Under the pieces are notes generated by a model, which was not told the origin of the DNA, ran no database searches, and was given only the letters and a program-made list of their open reading frames with translations. The translations under genes and the position numbers were made by a program. Of a stretch of 64,000 bases of DNA, positions 1 through 8,063 are shown piece after piece (the stretch's first letter is position 1; every line of letters starts with the position of its first letter). This stretch comes from Chondromyces crocatus (GTDB taxonomy: Bacteria > Myxococcota_A > Polyangia > Polyangiales > Polyangiaceae): positions 10,621,856 through 10,685,855 of the forward strand of contig NZ_CP012159.1 in NCBI RefSeq assembly GCF_001189295.1. The letters are read 5' to 3'.

Positions 1-393
1 CCTGCGGGCGGGCCTCGCGATATCGCCGTGCTGCGGACTCACCGCAGCGCTGAACGCCGCGCGATGGTGCAATGCGTTATCGGCGATGCAGCGCGATAGC
101 CTGCACCGGTGTGCGCTTGACATCGAACTTGGCGTTTGGTCATGTGCGCTGGAGGCTAGGTCCCCTGCGCTCGACGCATTCGTGCATTTCAGCGTGATGC
201 GTGCAACACGATTAGAAGAATCCAGGAGACTGCGCCCGTCCCATTGCGAGGTCGATCGGGACGATTGCGACCAGTCTTCCTGAGTTCGAAGGAACGTCGC
301 AGGGAAATGATTCGTCTCGTCCCCCCGTGAACGGGAGGGGCCAGCAGTCGTCGTCGCCGGGAGCGACGCAAGCGGAGCAAGGAGATCGTGAAG
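1..393. other. Leader region upstream of the SGNH hydrolase gene
   Basis: No convincing gene is visible; short open frames here lack ribosome sites and family signals. A 10-bp perfect palindrome GCGATATCGC lies at 17-26. A TTGACA hexamer at 117-122 has no good -10 partner. The only well-supported signal is the Shine-Dalgarno AAGGAG at 379-384, which serves the next gene. Confidence 0.5.
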
Positions 394-1506
394 ATGCGCG
401 TCAAGTCCATCTCGAGTCGAGTACTGCCGAGGCACGTCATGCGCCTCGTGCTGATGATCGGAATCTTGCTGGTCGGCGGGAATGCCTTCGCCAATACGTT
501 GACCCAGAACACCTCGTGGACGATCGATCGGAGCAACACGACCACGAAGTACCGGGTCGTTGCCTACGGCGACTCCATCTTCGCCGGCTACTACGGCAGC
601 ATCTCGCGCGCGGCGAAGCGCGCAGCCCCCATGGTGCAGGGTGAGTACCTCTCGAACTCGTGGGGCACCGACATCGAGGTGGTCCGCCGCTGCAAGTCGG
701 GCGCGAAGGCCGACGACATCTACAACAACAAGATCGTCGCCGAGCGGTCCTACATGCAGGACCCGAGCACCCGCGTCGTCACCTTCGAGATGTGCGGCAA
801 CGACTTCCTCCAGGCGCGCACCGCCTTCGCCGACCAGAAGGGCACGTGTAACCTCGGCGTGATCGACAGCGCCCTGGCCGCGTGCACGACGTACCAGGAG
901 CGCGCGATGCAGTACATCAACGCGAACGCGCACTCCGCGGTGAAGAAGAAGCAGATCATGAACATCTACTACCCCGGCTACGACGCCGACAACGGCCTGT
1001 CGCAGTGCACGGACGCGCAGACGGGGCAGAAGCTGAACAAGCAGGAGGTCTTCATCACCCGCCTCGCGCGGAGCAACTGGCGCGCGTGCAACTTCGCCCG
1101 GCAGTACGGCTTCGATTGTGTCGACTCGTTCGCCCATTACATGGGCGCCGACTACGACACGAACGGCGACGGCAAGGTCGACTCCGAGGCGCTCCGCTGG
1201 GTGGCCGGCGAGTCGGAGGCGGCCTACGTGACCCGGATCAGCCAGACGCTCCGTGGGACGGTCCGCGACGCGAACAACCACTACGCGAGCAGCGGCACGA
1301 GCTACGACTACATCCAGTCGGACAACACCCACCCGACCTACTACAGCAGCGCGACGATGTACCTCGGGCTCATCGGCGGCTCGGCCTCCGGTAGCGGCGC
1401 AGCAGAGTTCGCGCAGGGCTCGGGCGGCAAGAATGCGGTGTGGAATCAGTTCGGGCACGAGCGGGCCGGCTGGCTCCACGCGCTCCTGAACCCCGCATCG
1501 CCGTGA
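394..1506 (+). CDS. Secreted SGNH/GDSL-type hydrolase
   Basis: A predicted exported esterase/lipase-class hydrolase of 370 residues. A basic N-terminus and hydrophobic stretch ending in Ala-Phe-Ala near residue 31 read as a Sec signal peptide. The SGNH blocks are visible: GDSI with nucleophile Ser61, G-N-D with Asn136, and the C-terminal DNTH with Asp310 and His313. An insert near residues 253-264 contains D-T-N-G-D-G-K-V-D, a dockerin/EF-hand-like calcium loop, so activity or folding may be calcium dependent (inference). A GTG at 388 is also possible, but it sits only 3 nt after AAGGAG; ATG 394, 9-10 nt downstream, is better placed. The substrate cannot be read from sequence. A strong hairpin follows the stop codon. 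Confidence 0.8.
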   Translation: MRVKSISSRVLPRHVMRLVLMIGILLVGGNAFANTLTQNTSWTIDRSNTTTKYRVVAYGDSIFAGYYGSISRAAKRAAPMVQGEYLSNSWGTDIEVVRRCKSGAKADDIYNNKIVAERSYMQDPSTRVVTFEMCGNDFLQARTAFADQKGTCNLGVIDSALAACTTYQERAMQYINANAHSAVKKKQIMNIYYPGYDADNGLSQCTDAQTGQKLNKQEVFITRLARSNWRACNFARQYGFDCVDSFAHYMGADYDTNGDGKVDSEALRWVAGESEAAYVTRISQTLRGTVRDANNHYASSGTSYDYIQSDNTHPTYYSSATMYLGLIGGSASGSGAAEFAQGSGGKNAVWNQFGHERAGWLHALLNPASP

Positions 1507-1515
1507 TGCACGCTC

Positions 1516-1553
1516 GCCCCTCGCGCCGGGCGCCGTGCTCGCGCGCGAGGGGC
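1516..1553 (+). terminator. Hairpin after the SGNH hydrolase gene
   Basis: Perfect 11-bp inverted repeat: GCCCCTCGCGC at 1516-1526 pairs with GCGCGAGGGGC at 1543-1553 across a 16-nt loop, starting 10 nt after the stop codon. No U-tract follows, which is common for hairpins in very GC-rich genomes, so it may stabilise the mRNA end rather than act as a classical terminator. Confidence 0.5.
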
Positions 1554-1570
1554 TGATAGGCTGTCGAGGA

Positions 1571-2401
1571 ATGAAGTCGAAGCGCTCTGCGAGCCAGCTC
1601 AGCGGTGCCCCCCGGCGCTCGGTCGACGAGGACGGGGTGGTGCGGATCGAGCTGTCGCAGGGCGCGCGACGTTTTCTCGGCCCCAGGGCGGCGCTCGTCG
1701 CGCTGGGAGCCGTGATCGTGCTGGGGGTAGGGCTCTGGTTCGGTGTGCGACCCAGGAGCGGGGTGGAGAATGGCGGTGGTCCGGGGGATGGAGCGCGCGA
1801 GGCGCGGCTCTCCTCACGAGGCCGGGCAGGCCATTCGACGCGCGGTGGGGTCGAGTCAGGGCGGTCGTCGCGAGGCGCTGACGCGCTGGCGAGGTGGGGG
1901 ATGCCGTCGGGTCGGGGAAGCTCGGGGGACGCCGAGGAAGCTGCGCGAGGCGCTGGGCTGGCAGGCGAGCCGGGAGACGACGAAGGCGAAGGCGAAGCCG
2001 GGGAGGATGAGCTGGGGTTCGAGGCGCCCGACAAAGCGTCGGGAGAGCGGACCGGGCTCGCGGCCTTTCCGCCGCACGGGACCAAGAAGATCAAAGAGGG
2101 CCTCGTGGTGCCCGACGATTTTCCTCTGCCACCCGGCTACGTCCGCCACTACCAGGCGACGGACAAAGGGCAGATGCTCGAAGCCATTTTGATGTTCCAT
2201 CCCGATTACCAACCCGTCGATGCGCAGGGGAATCCCATCGCGCTGCCAGCCGATCGGGTGGTGCCCCCGGACATGATGCCCGAGGGGCTGCCTGGCGAGC
2301 GGCTACAGGTCCCTGAGGACGCCTACGGCAGCCAGAACGAGCCGGAAGGTCCTCCGGGCGAGGGGGACACCGGGGATCACGAGGCGGACCCGACTCCATG
2401 A
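1571..2401 (+). CDS. Single-pass membrane protein of unknown function
   Basis: A 276-residue protein I do not recognise. It has a charged N-terminal part (1-39), one transmembrane helix (about 40-59), a low-complexity Gly/Ser/Arg/Glu linker (60-165) and a more ordered C-terminal segment from about 175 with the phrase VVPDDFPLPPGY. That C-terminal block is the only part likely to fold. The ATG at 1571 was chosen because it follows GAGGA and gives a sensible N-terminus; an upstream GTG-type start would add about 12 residues. Its stop overlaps the start of the next gene (ATGA at 2398), so it is translationally coupled to lnt and may act in envelope or lipoprotein biogenesis (inference from context only). 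Confidence 0.7.
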   Translation: MKSKRSASQLSGAPRRSVDEDGVVRIELSQGARRFLGPRAALVALGAVIVLGVGLWFGVRPRSGVENGGGPGDGAREARLSSRGRAGHSTRGGVESGRSSRGADALARWGMPSGRGSSGDAEEAARGAGLAGEPGDDEGEGEAGEDELGFEAPDKASGERTGLAAFPPHGTKKIKEGLVVPDDFPLPPGYVRHYQATDKGQMLEAILMFHPDYQPVDAQGNPIALPADRVVPPDMMPEGLPGERLQVPEDAYGSQNEPEGPPGEGDTGDHEADPTP

Positions 2402-4128
2402 GTTCCCTGAAAGCGGGCGTGGAGCGCTGGCTACCACGCCACACGGCGCGAGGCCGCTGGGCGAGGTGCGTGGTGGGCGCCGCCGCGACGGCGTGCCTCC
2501 TCGCGGTCTGCGGTCGCATGGAGGCCCCCTGGTTCGCGCTGCTGTTCGTCGCGCTCGTGCCGTGGCTCTGGGCGCTCGACAGCGCAGACTCGACGGCCGA
2601 GGCGACGGCTGCAGGCGCGATGCTGAGCGTCGCCTTTGCTGGCCTGGTCTTCCCGTGGTTTCCCTCCACGGTCGAGCGCTACTCGGGCGCGGGTTCGCTT
2701 CCCGTGTGGCTGCTGTTCCTCGTGGCCGCACCGCTGCTGGAGCCGCAGTTCATCGCCTTCGCGCTGGTGCGGCATCTGGCGCGGAAGCGGGTCCCCTTCC
2801 TCGGCGCGAGCGCGGCCGCGGCGATGGTGTACGTGGGGACCGAGCTGGTGCTCCCGAAGCTGTTCTTCGACACGCTCGGTCTCGGGCTGTACCCCTCCGT
2901 GTACCTGCGCCAGGGCGCAGATCTGCTCGGTGTTCACGGTCTCACGCTGCTGGTGCTCGCCACCAACGAGCTCGTCCGCACCTCCCTGCGTCGAGCCGCC
3001 GACGCCCCGGGTGCCGCGCCGAGCGCAGGGCGAGCCCCCACGCCCATGTCCACACGCACGGTCCGCGCGCTGGTCTGCGCGCTCGGCCTCGTCGCCCTCG
3101 CCACCGGCTACGGCGCGCTGCGGGTCGCTCAGCTTCGAGAAAGCACTGACGGGAGCGGGCACGTCGTCGGGATCGTCCAGGCGAACATCACCAGCTACGA
3201 CAAGCTCCGGGCCGAGAAGGGCGCCTTCGAGACGGTGCGCCTGATCCTGGAGACGCACATGGCGCTGTCCGAGCAGATCCGTGAGCGCAGCCAGCCCGAC
3301 CTCATCGTGTGGCCAGAGACGGTCTACCCGACGACCTTCGGTAACCCGAAGAGCGAGGCGGGTGCCGCCTTCGACGACGAGATCCGAGGCCTGGTGGGGG
3401 AGACGGGGATCCCGCTCGTCTTCGGGGCTTACGACGCCGAAGCCGGGCGCGAGTTCAACGCTGCCTTCTTCCTCGGCGCACCCGGGCGTGAGCGCCCTCC
3501 GACGAGCTACCGCAAGCGCATGCTGTTCCCGCTCACGGAGTGGGTCCCCGCCGCGATCGACTCCGACTGGCTGCGCCGTGAGCTGCCCTGGTTGGGGCAC
3601 TGGGAGCGAGGCCCGGGGGCTCGGGTGGTGGAGCTTCCGCTCCGCGGCGACAGGTCGCTCTCGGTGGTGCCGCTCATCTGCTACGATGTCCTGTTCCCGG
3701 GCTTCGTGGCGGAGGCGGCGCGAGGTGGCGCGGATCTGATCGTCACGCTCTCCAACGACTCGTGGTTCCCGGACGAGCGCGCGCCGCGATTGCACCTGAT
3801 CTCGGCGGCTTTCCGGAGCGTGGAGACGCGGCTGCCCCAGGTGCGGGCCACGAACTCCGGAATCTCGGCGATGATCGCCCCCACGGGCGAGCTGCTCGCG
3901 ACGACGGCGTGGGATCGGCGTGAGACCCTGGTCGGCCGCCTCGGGAGCACAGGACGCAGCGTGACCCTGGCCATGGTGCTCGGACCCTGGCTGGGTCCGC
4001 TGCTGCTGGGCGGCGCGCTCGTGCTGCTCTTCGCCTTGCGGCGTCGGCCGGGCTTGCGGGAGCCAGGGGAACCGCTGCCTCAGAGCAAGAGGCGGAAGAG
4101 GACGAAGCCAGGCACCAGGACGAAGTAG
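2398..4128 (+). CDS. lnt: Apolipoprotein N-acyltransferase
   Basis: Adds the third acyl chain to the N-terminal cysteine of lipoproteins in the inner membrane. The 576 residues show the family layout: about six N-terminal membrane helices (to about residue 245), a periplasmic carbon-nitrogen hydrolase domain, and a last C-terminal helix. The catalytic triad is visible: Glu307 in WPET, Lys373 in YRKRMLFPLTEW and Cys428 in LICYDVLFP. Length is slightly above the E. coli enzyme (512 residues), mostly from a longer linker after the N-terminal helices and a basic tail. It overlaps the preceding membrane-protein gene by 4 nt. Its 3' end overlaps the convergent gene by 49 nt. The many lipoproteins in this window would be its substrates. 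Confidence 0.95.
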   Translation: MSSLKAGVERWLPRHTARGRWARCVVGAAATACLLAVCGRMEAPWFALLFVALVPWLWALDSADSTAEATAAGAMLSVAFAGLVFPWFPSTVERYSGAGSLPVWLLFLVAAPLLEPQFIAFALVRHLARKRVPFLGASAAAAMVYVGTELVLPKLFFDTLGLGLYPSVYLRQGADLLGVHGLTLLVLATNELVRTSLRRAADAPGAAPSAGRAPTPMSTRTVRALVCALGLVALATGYGALRVAQLRESTDGSGHVVGIVQANITSYDKLRAEKGAFETVRLILETHMALSEQIRERSQPDLIVWPETVYPTTFGNPKSEAGAAFDDEIRGLVGETGIPLVFGAYDAEAGREFNAAFFLGAPGRERPPTSYRKRMLFPLTEWVPAAIDSDWLRRELPWLGHWERGPGARVVELPLRGDRSLSVVPLICYDVLFPGFVAEAARGGADLIVTLSNDSWFPDERAPRLHLISAAFRSVETRLPQVRATNSGISAMIAPTGELLATTAWDRRETLVGRLGSTGRSVTLAMVLGPWLGPLLLGGALVLLFALRRRPGLREPGEPLPQSKRRKRTKPGTRTK

Positions 4129-4949
4129 GCCACGAAGCAGATCCCCTCGACTCCGCGGCGAATCCCGCTCGCCCAGCGCGGGACGGCGACGGTGATGGGG
4201 AGCGCGAGCGCCTCCGTGAGGACACGCCAGACGCTGGCGTAGACGAGGAGGCCTCCAGCGGTGCCCATCCAGAAGTCCGCAAATGTCTTCAGGTACGAGG
4301 CCAGCCCGAACAGGCGGTACTGTCCGAACGGCGACCCGAAGACGATCATCTGGTGCAGCCGGAAGGTGATCACCGTCAGCACGAGCGGGGCGAGCCCGTG
4401 TTTGATCCCCAGGAAGACCCACCCGCGACGACCGAGCTGTGACCGCGCGGTGACGTAAGCGAGGGCCCCCGAGCGCGGCGGCGCAGCCTCCACCGGAAGT
4501 ACCGACGTCAGCGCCGCGAGCAGCGCGCTCGGCTTCGACGCTTCGAGATGATGGCGAAAGGTGCGCCCCGAGCTCATCCGGAGGCTGACGCCACCTCCGG
4601 GGAAAGGAAGCCGCCAGGGTTGCACCGTCTTGATCGACGTCAGCGGGATCTCGAAGCGGGTCCCTCCGCGCACCAGCGCCAGGGTCTCGGGCAAGACCTC
4701 CAGGGTGGCACGCCCGAGGTGGCGGAGAGCGCCGACCAGCAGCAACGGCACGCCCGAGAACAGGGTGAGACCGAGCGCCACCGTGCGGGGTGGCGCCGTC
4801 TCCGTTCCCTCGAGGATGTCGTAGACGAGGTGAGCCGCGACATAGAGGACGTTGAGCACCGCGATGGCTTGCAGCACCACCGCGCCGACGCGAGCAGGGG
4901 TCGACCAGGCGCGGAGCGCGAGCGGCGCGGGGGAAGGCGTGCTCTCCAC
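4080..4949 (-). CDS. Multi-pass membrane protein of unknown function
   Basis: A 289-residue protein with hydrophobic segments near residues 20-45, 58-76, 180-200, 215-240 and 265-289. Between helices 2 and 3 is a soluble stretch (about 80-150) of short beta-strand character (LPETLALVRGG ... IPLTSIKTVQPW), similar in pattern to the PH-like domains found in some bacterial membrane proteins; this is a pattern impression, not a family match. The GTG start at 4949 lies 4 nt after the stop of the MFS transporter, so the two form one operon. Its last 49 nt overlap the 3' end of lnt on the other strand, so the C-terminus doubles as antisense to the basic tail of Lnt. Confidence 0.75.
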   Translation of the reverse strand: MESTPSPAPLALRAWSTPARVGAVVLQAIAVLNVLYVAAHLVYDILEGTETAPPRTVALGLTLFSGVPLLLVGALRHLGRATLEVLPETLALVRGGTRFEIPLTSIKTVQPWRLPFPGGGVSLRMSSGRTFRHHLEASKPSALLAALTSVLPVEAAPPRSGALAYVTARSQLGRRGWVFLGIKHGLAPLVLTVITFRLHQMIVFGSPFGQYRLFGLASYLKTFADFWMGTAGGLLVYASVWRVLTEALALPITVAVPRWASGIRRGVEGICFVAYFVLVPGFVLFRLLL

Positions 4950-4953
4950 AGGC

Positions 4954-6219
4954 TCAGGATCCTGCCGCCGCCTCGGCCTCGGGGGAGGCGGTCACCGGCG
5001 CCGCACCCTGCCGCCGCGAGGCAGGATCGTCCTGGAAGAAGACCATCGTGAACAGGACGAACACCGCCCACAGCGCGCCGAGGTGGTAGAGCATCATCTC
5101 CCCGCCATAGCGCTTGAAGATGATCCCCACGATCGGCGGCCCCATCAGCATGCCGCTCGCGTAGAACACGTTGTAGATCGAGTTGGCGCGGCTGTAGTCG
5201 CGCGGGTGCGTGACCACCCCGGTCAGCGCGAGGGCCACAGGCGACATCGAAGCCAAGGTCGCGCCGGCGCCGACGACGATTCCGCACATCAGCCAGTACG
5301 AGTCGAGGAACACGAAGCCCAGCGTGCAAAGCATCCCGCCGAAGGAGAGCAGCCGCACGATGCGCAGGTGGCCGACCCGGTCGGCGACGCGGCCAGCGAG
5401 GTTCGAGAAGGTCAGCATGCCCAGGCAGAAGAGGCCGGGCAGGATGATCGTGTCCTCGCGGGGGATTCCCTTCGACTCGATCAGGAACAGCGGCAGGAAC
5501 AGCACCAGCGAGGCCTGGAAGTACCCGTAAGCGTAGGCGCCGAAGCAGGAGGTCTTGATGCGCCAGAGGAGCGTGAGGCTGCTGGGCCGCTCGCTCTCCG
5601 ACACCTCGCCCAGCGTCTTCTCGCCCTCCTCGATGTCGTCGCTGCCGTGGACGGCACCGGGGAGCGGCGCGTCCTTGGGCAGGCGCAGCCCGAGGTAGAG
5701 GGTGGACGCGAGGGCGAAGGCGCCCGCGATGAGGAACGCCGACTGGACGGAGAGGACCTGGGTGATGCCCTTGGCGAGGATCGGCCCGATGACGTAACCG
5801 CTGGAGAGCCAGATCGCATACAGCGACGTCAGGTGGGCCTTGTGCTTCTTGTCGGTGCGGAAGAGGAGCAGGGTCTCGGAGCTGACCCAGACGCCGACCG
5901 AGAAGAGACCATCGAAGAAGCGCAGGGCCGCGATGGAGCCGTAGCTCGGCATGAACGGGAACGCGGCGACGCACAGGGCGTAGCCGAGCATCACCGTGGT
6001 GAGCGTGCGCTTGCCGGTGAACTTCCGGATGAAGAACCCGACGGGGATGGCGAAGAGGACGAGCCCCGAGGCGAAGAAGATCGCCAGCGTCCCGATGTCC
6101 TGCTTCGAGTAGCCCTGCGCGTCGAGGTGGAGAGAGGTCAGCGCGATCGAGATGCCGCAGGCCAGTCCAAAGAGGAAAGTGCCTCGAAAAAGGCGACTCA
6201 GGTGAAGGTCGGGACGCAC
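4954..6219 (-). CDS. Major facilitator superfamily transporter
   Basis: A 421-residue secondary transporter with about twelve hydrophobic helices and a central cytoplasmic loop (about 190-225) rich in Asp/Glu/Lys. The first half carries the MFS signature region between helices 2 and 3 (RKFTGKRTLTTVMLGYA) and the second half has the repeat equivalent (RVADRVGHLRIVRLL). The overall look is that of the YcaD-like/drug-resistance type MFS proteins; the substrate is unknown. Start is GTG at 6219, preceded on the minus strand by AGGA. It is first gene of a two-gene operon and is divergent from the MutS-family gene, sharing an intergenic region of about 180 bp. Confidence 0.88.
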   Translation of the reverse strand: MRPDLHLSRLFRGTFLFGLACGISIALTSLHLDAQGYSKQDIGTLAIFFASGLVLFAIPVGFFIRKFTGKRTLTTVMLGYALCVAAFPFMPSYGSIAALRFFDGLFSVGVWVSSETLLLFRTDKKHKAHLTSLYAIWLSSGYVIGPILAKGITQVLSVQSAFLIAGAFALASTLYLGLRLPKDAPLPGAVHGSDDIEEGEKTLGEVSESERPSSLTLLWRIKTSCFGAYAYGYFQASLVLFLPLFLIESKGIPREDTIILPGLFCLGMLTFSNLAGRVADRVGHLRIVRLLSFGGMLCTLGFVFLDSYWLMCGIVVGAGATLASMSPVALALTGVVTHPRDYSRANSIYNVFYASGMLMGPPIVGIIFKRYGGEMMLYHLGALWAVFVLFTMVFFQDDPASRRQGAAPVTASPEAEAAAGS

Positions 6220-6398
6220 CGGCGCATCCTACACGAGCGGCCAGGTCGGCCGAGAGTTCCCGGCGAAACGCCCCCGGGGGGAACATTGCCGGCCCCGAGG
6301 TGTCGGGATACGGTCCCTCGTGGCGCGTAGCGCGCGTGGCACATCGAGCGCCGTGGCTCGTCGCTCCGCGCCTCGGGCTGGCGATCCCCCGTACCTCC
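6220..6398. promoter_or_regulatory. Divergent promoter region, MFS operon / MutS-family gene
   Basis: This 179-bp interval must hold outward promoters for both operons. It contains inverted repeats such as CCCCCGGGGG at 6271-6280 and GCGCG-TAG-CGCGC near 6323-6335, candidates for operator or hairpin elements. No clear -35/-10 pair is readable. Confidence 0.35.
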
Positions 6399-8063
6399 AT
6401 GACCCAGCCACCCGCCGCAACACGGCCCATCCCCGATCTCCTCTCCCCGCGGGCCTCGATCCGGCTCGATCTCGTCGAGCTGCGCCAGGACCTGGTGTTC
6501 GCGTTCGCCACCCGGGGCGAGCAAGACACCTTCGAGCGGGTGCTCGGAGACACCAAGCTGCCAGCCTCGCGCTGGGACCGTGCTTGCTTCGGACGTGACC
6601 TCTTCCTCGAAGAGCTCGTCCAGCGGGCGCTGCCCGTGCGCATCGACGGACGCACCTACGCCCCCAACCTGACCTACCTGCTGCGGGTGATCACCTCGCC
6701 CCCGGAGGACCTCGAGGTCGTGGGCTTCCGCCGCGCCATCTTCGAGGAGCTGGTCGAACGCGAGCCCCTGCGACGCGAGCTGGAGCAGACCTACCTCGCC
6801 ATCACCAAGCTGCGGCAGATGCTCTGCGCCGGCCGCCTGGCCACGGCGCGGGGTCGCCGGCTGGAGATCCTCCGCGCAGCGCACGGCGCGTTCACCACCC
6901 TGGCCAACGCCTTCGAGGGAGCCAGCTCCGGCCTCGCGCGCCTGCGCGCCTTCGGGGAGGCCGTGCGCGCCTCCCCTGTTTTCGAGCGCCTGGACGCCCT
7001 GCTCGACCACGAGCAGCACCTCGGTACCCTGGACGTGCGGGTACGCGTCGGCGCGGATGGTGAGCTGCGCAGCTTCCACATCGTCGCGATCCGCGAGAAC
7101 CGCGACAACCCCTTCTACACATCGCCCATCGCGCGCTTCTTCAGCCGCCTCCGGCTGTTCTTCCGCGGCTTCCGGCTCAATGGCGACGAGGTCGCCGAGG
7201 GACTGCTCGACGATGTGTTCACCGGCCTGGAAGAGCCGCTGGCACTCCTTTTCCAGGTACACGGGGACATCGAGTTCTACCTGGCTGGCCTCGGCCTCCG
7301 GGATCTCGCCCGCAGCAAGAACCTCGACGTGTGCTTGCCGGAGCTCGTGCCCTCTGGCGAGGGTGGCATGGACATCGAGGGGCTCTTCAACCCCCTGCTC
7401 CTCCGAGGCCGCTCGAGTCCAGTGCCGTGCACGCTGCGCACGGTCGCCTTCGGCTCGGTGGTCATCGTCACGGGCCCGAACTCGGGCGGCAAGACGAGGC
7501 TGCTCCAGGCCATCGCCCTCACGCAGCTCCTCGGGCAAGCCGGCATGTTCGTGCCCGCACGGCGAGCACGGCTCCCGCTCGTTTCGGGGCTCTTCGTCTC
7601 CCTCATCGAGGAAGCGCGCGCCGACCAGCCAGAGGGCCAGCTCGGGATGGAGCTGCTCAGGATCCGGCGCATGTTCGAGGAGATCTCCATGGGCGCCCTC
7701 GTCCTGCTCGACGAGCTGTGCTCCGGGACCAACCCTTCCGAAGGCGAGGAGATCGCACGCCTCGTGATCTCCCTCCTGCCGGAAGTCGAAGCGCAGACGT
7801 TCATCACCACCCACCTCCTCCAGCTCGCCGAGCACCTGGCCGCCGAGCGACCCATCGCGCAGATGGAGTTCTTGCAGGTGGAACTCGACGCGCGCGAGCA
7901 GCCCACCTACGGCTTCGTCCCTGGCGTCGCCCGCAGCTCCCTCGCCCACAAGACGGCAGCTCGGCTCGGCGTCACGCGCGACGAGCTGCTCGCGCTGATC
8001 GCCACCAAGCGGTATACCGGCACACACCGTGTCGACGTCCCCGTCCCCCACGAGCCCCGCTGA
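6399..8063 (+). CDS. MutS-family ATPase without mismatch-recognition domain
   Basis: A 554-residue protein with the C-terminal ATPase of the MutS/MSH family: Walker A TGPNSGGKT at about 358-366, Walker B LVLLDELCSGTNPSEG and the switch TTHLLQLAEH. The N-terminal about 330 residues are helical and look like the core/clamp part; I see no N-terminal mismatch-binding domain (no Phe-x-Glu motif), so this is not canonical MutS. Such short MutS homologues in other bacteria include MutS2-type and other subfamilies; no C-terminal Smr nuclease domain is present here. A GTG at 6300 would add 33 arginine-rich residues; ATG 6399 gives the better N-terminus. The last 35 nt overlap the GMC oxidoreductase gene, so the two are probably co-transcribed. 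The role could be recombination or DNA-structure handling (inference). Confidence 0.85.
   Translation: MTQPPAATRPIPDLLSPRASIRLDLVELRQDLVFAFATRGEQDTFERVLGDTKLPASRWDRACFGRDLFLEELVQRALPVRIDGRTYAPNLTYLLRVITSPPEDLEVVGFRRAIFEELVEREPLRRELEQTYLAITKLRQMLCAGRLATARGRRLEILRAAHGAFTTLANAFEGASSGLARLRAFGEAVRASPVFERLDALLDHEQHLGTLDVRVRVGADGELRSFHIVAIRENRDNPFYTSPIARFFSRLRLFFRGFRLNGDEVAEGLLDDVFTGLEEPLALLFQVHGDIEFYLAGLGLRDLARSKNLDVCLPELVPSGEGGMDIEGLFNPLLLRGRSSPVPCTLRTVAFGSVVIVTGPNSGGKTRLLQAIALTQLLGQAGMFVPARRARLPLVSGLFVSLIEEARADQPEGQLGMELLRIRRMFEEISMGALVLLDELCSGTNPSEGEEIARLVISLLPEVEAQTFITTHLLQLAEHLAAERPIAQMEFLQVELDAREQPTYGFVPGVARSSLAHKTAARLGVTRDELLALIATKRYTGTHRVDVPVPHEPR

Noticed and set aside
117-145. TTGACA with possible -10 upstream of the SGNH gene
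   Set aside because: The 17-18 bp spaced hexamers (TCATGT, CATGTG) are poor matches and the site is about 250 bp from the start codon.
4852-6330. Long plus-strand frame opposite the MFS transporter
   Set aside because: A shadow frame with Glu/Asp/Arg/Gln-rich composition and no family match; the minus strand encodes the clear transporter.
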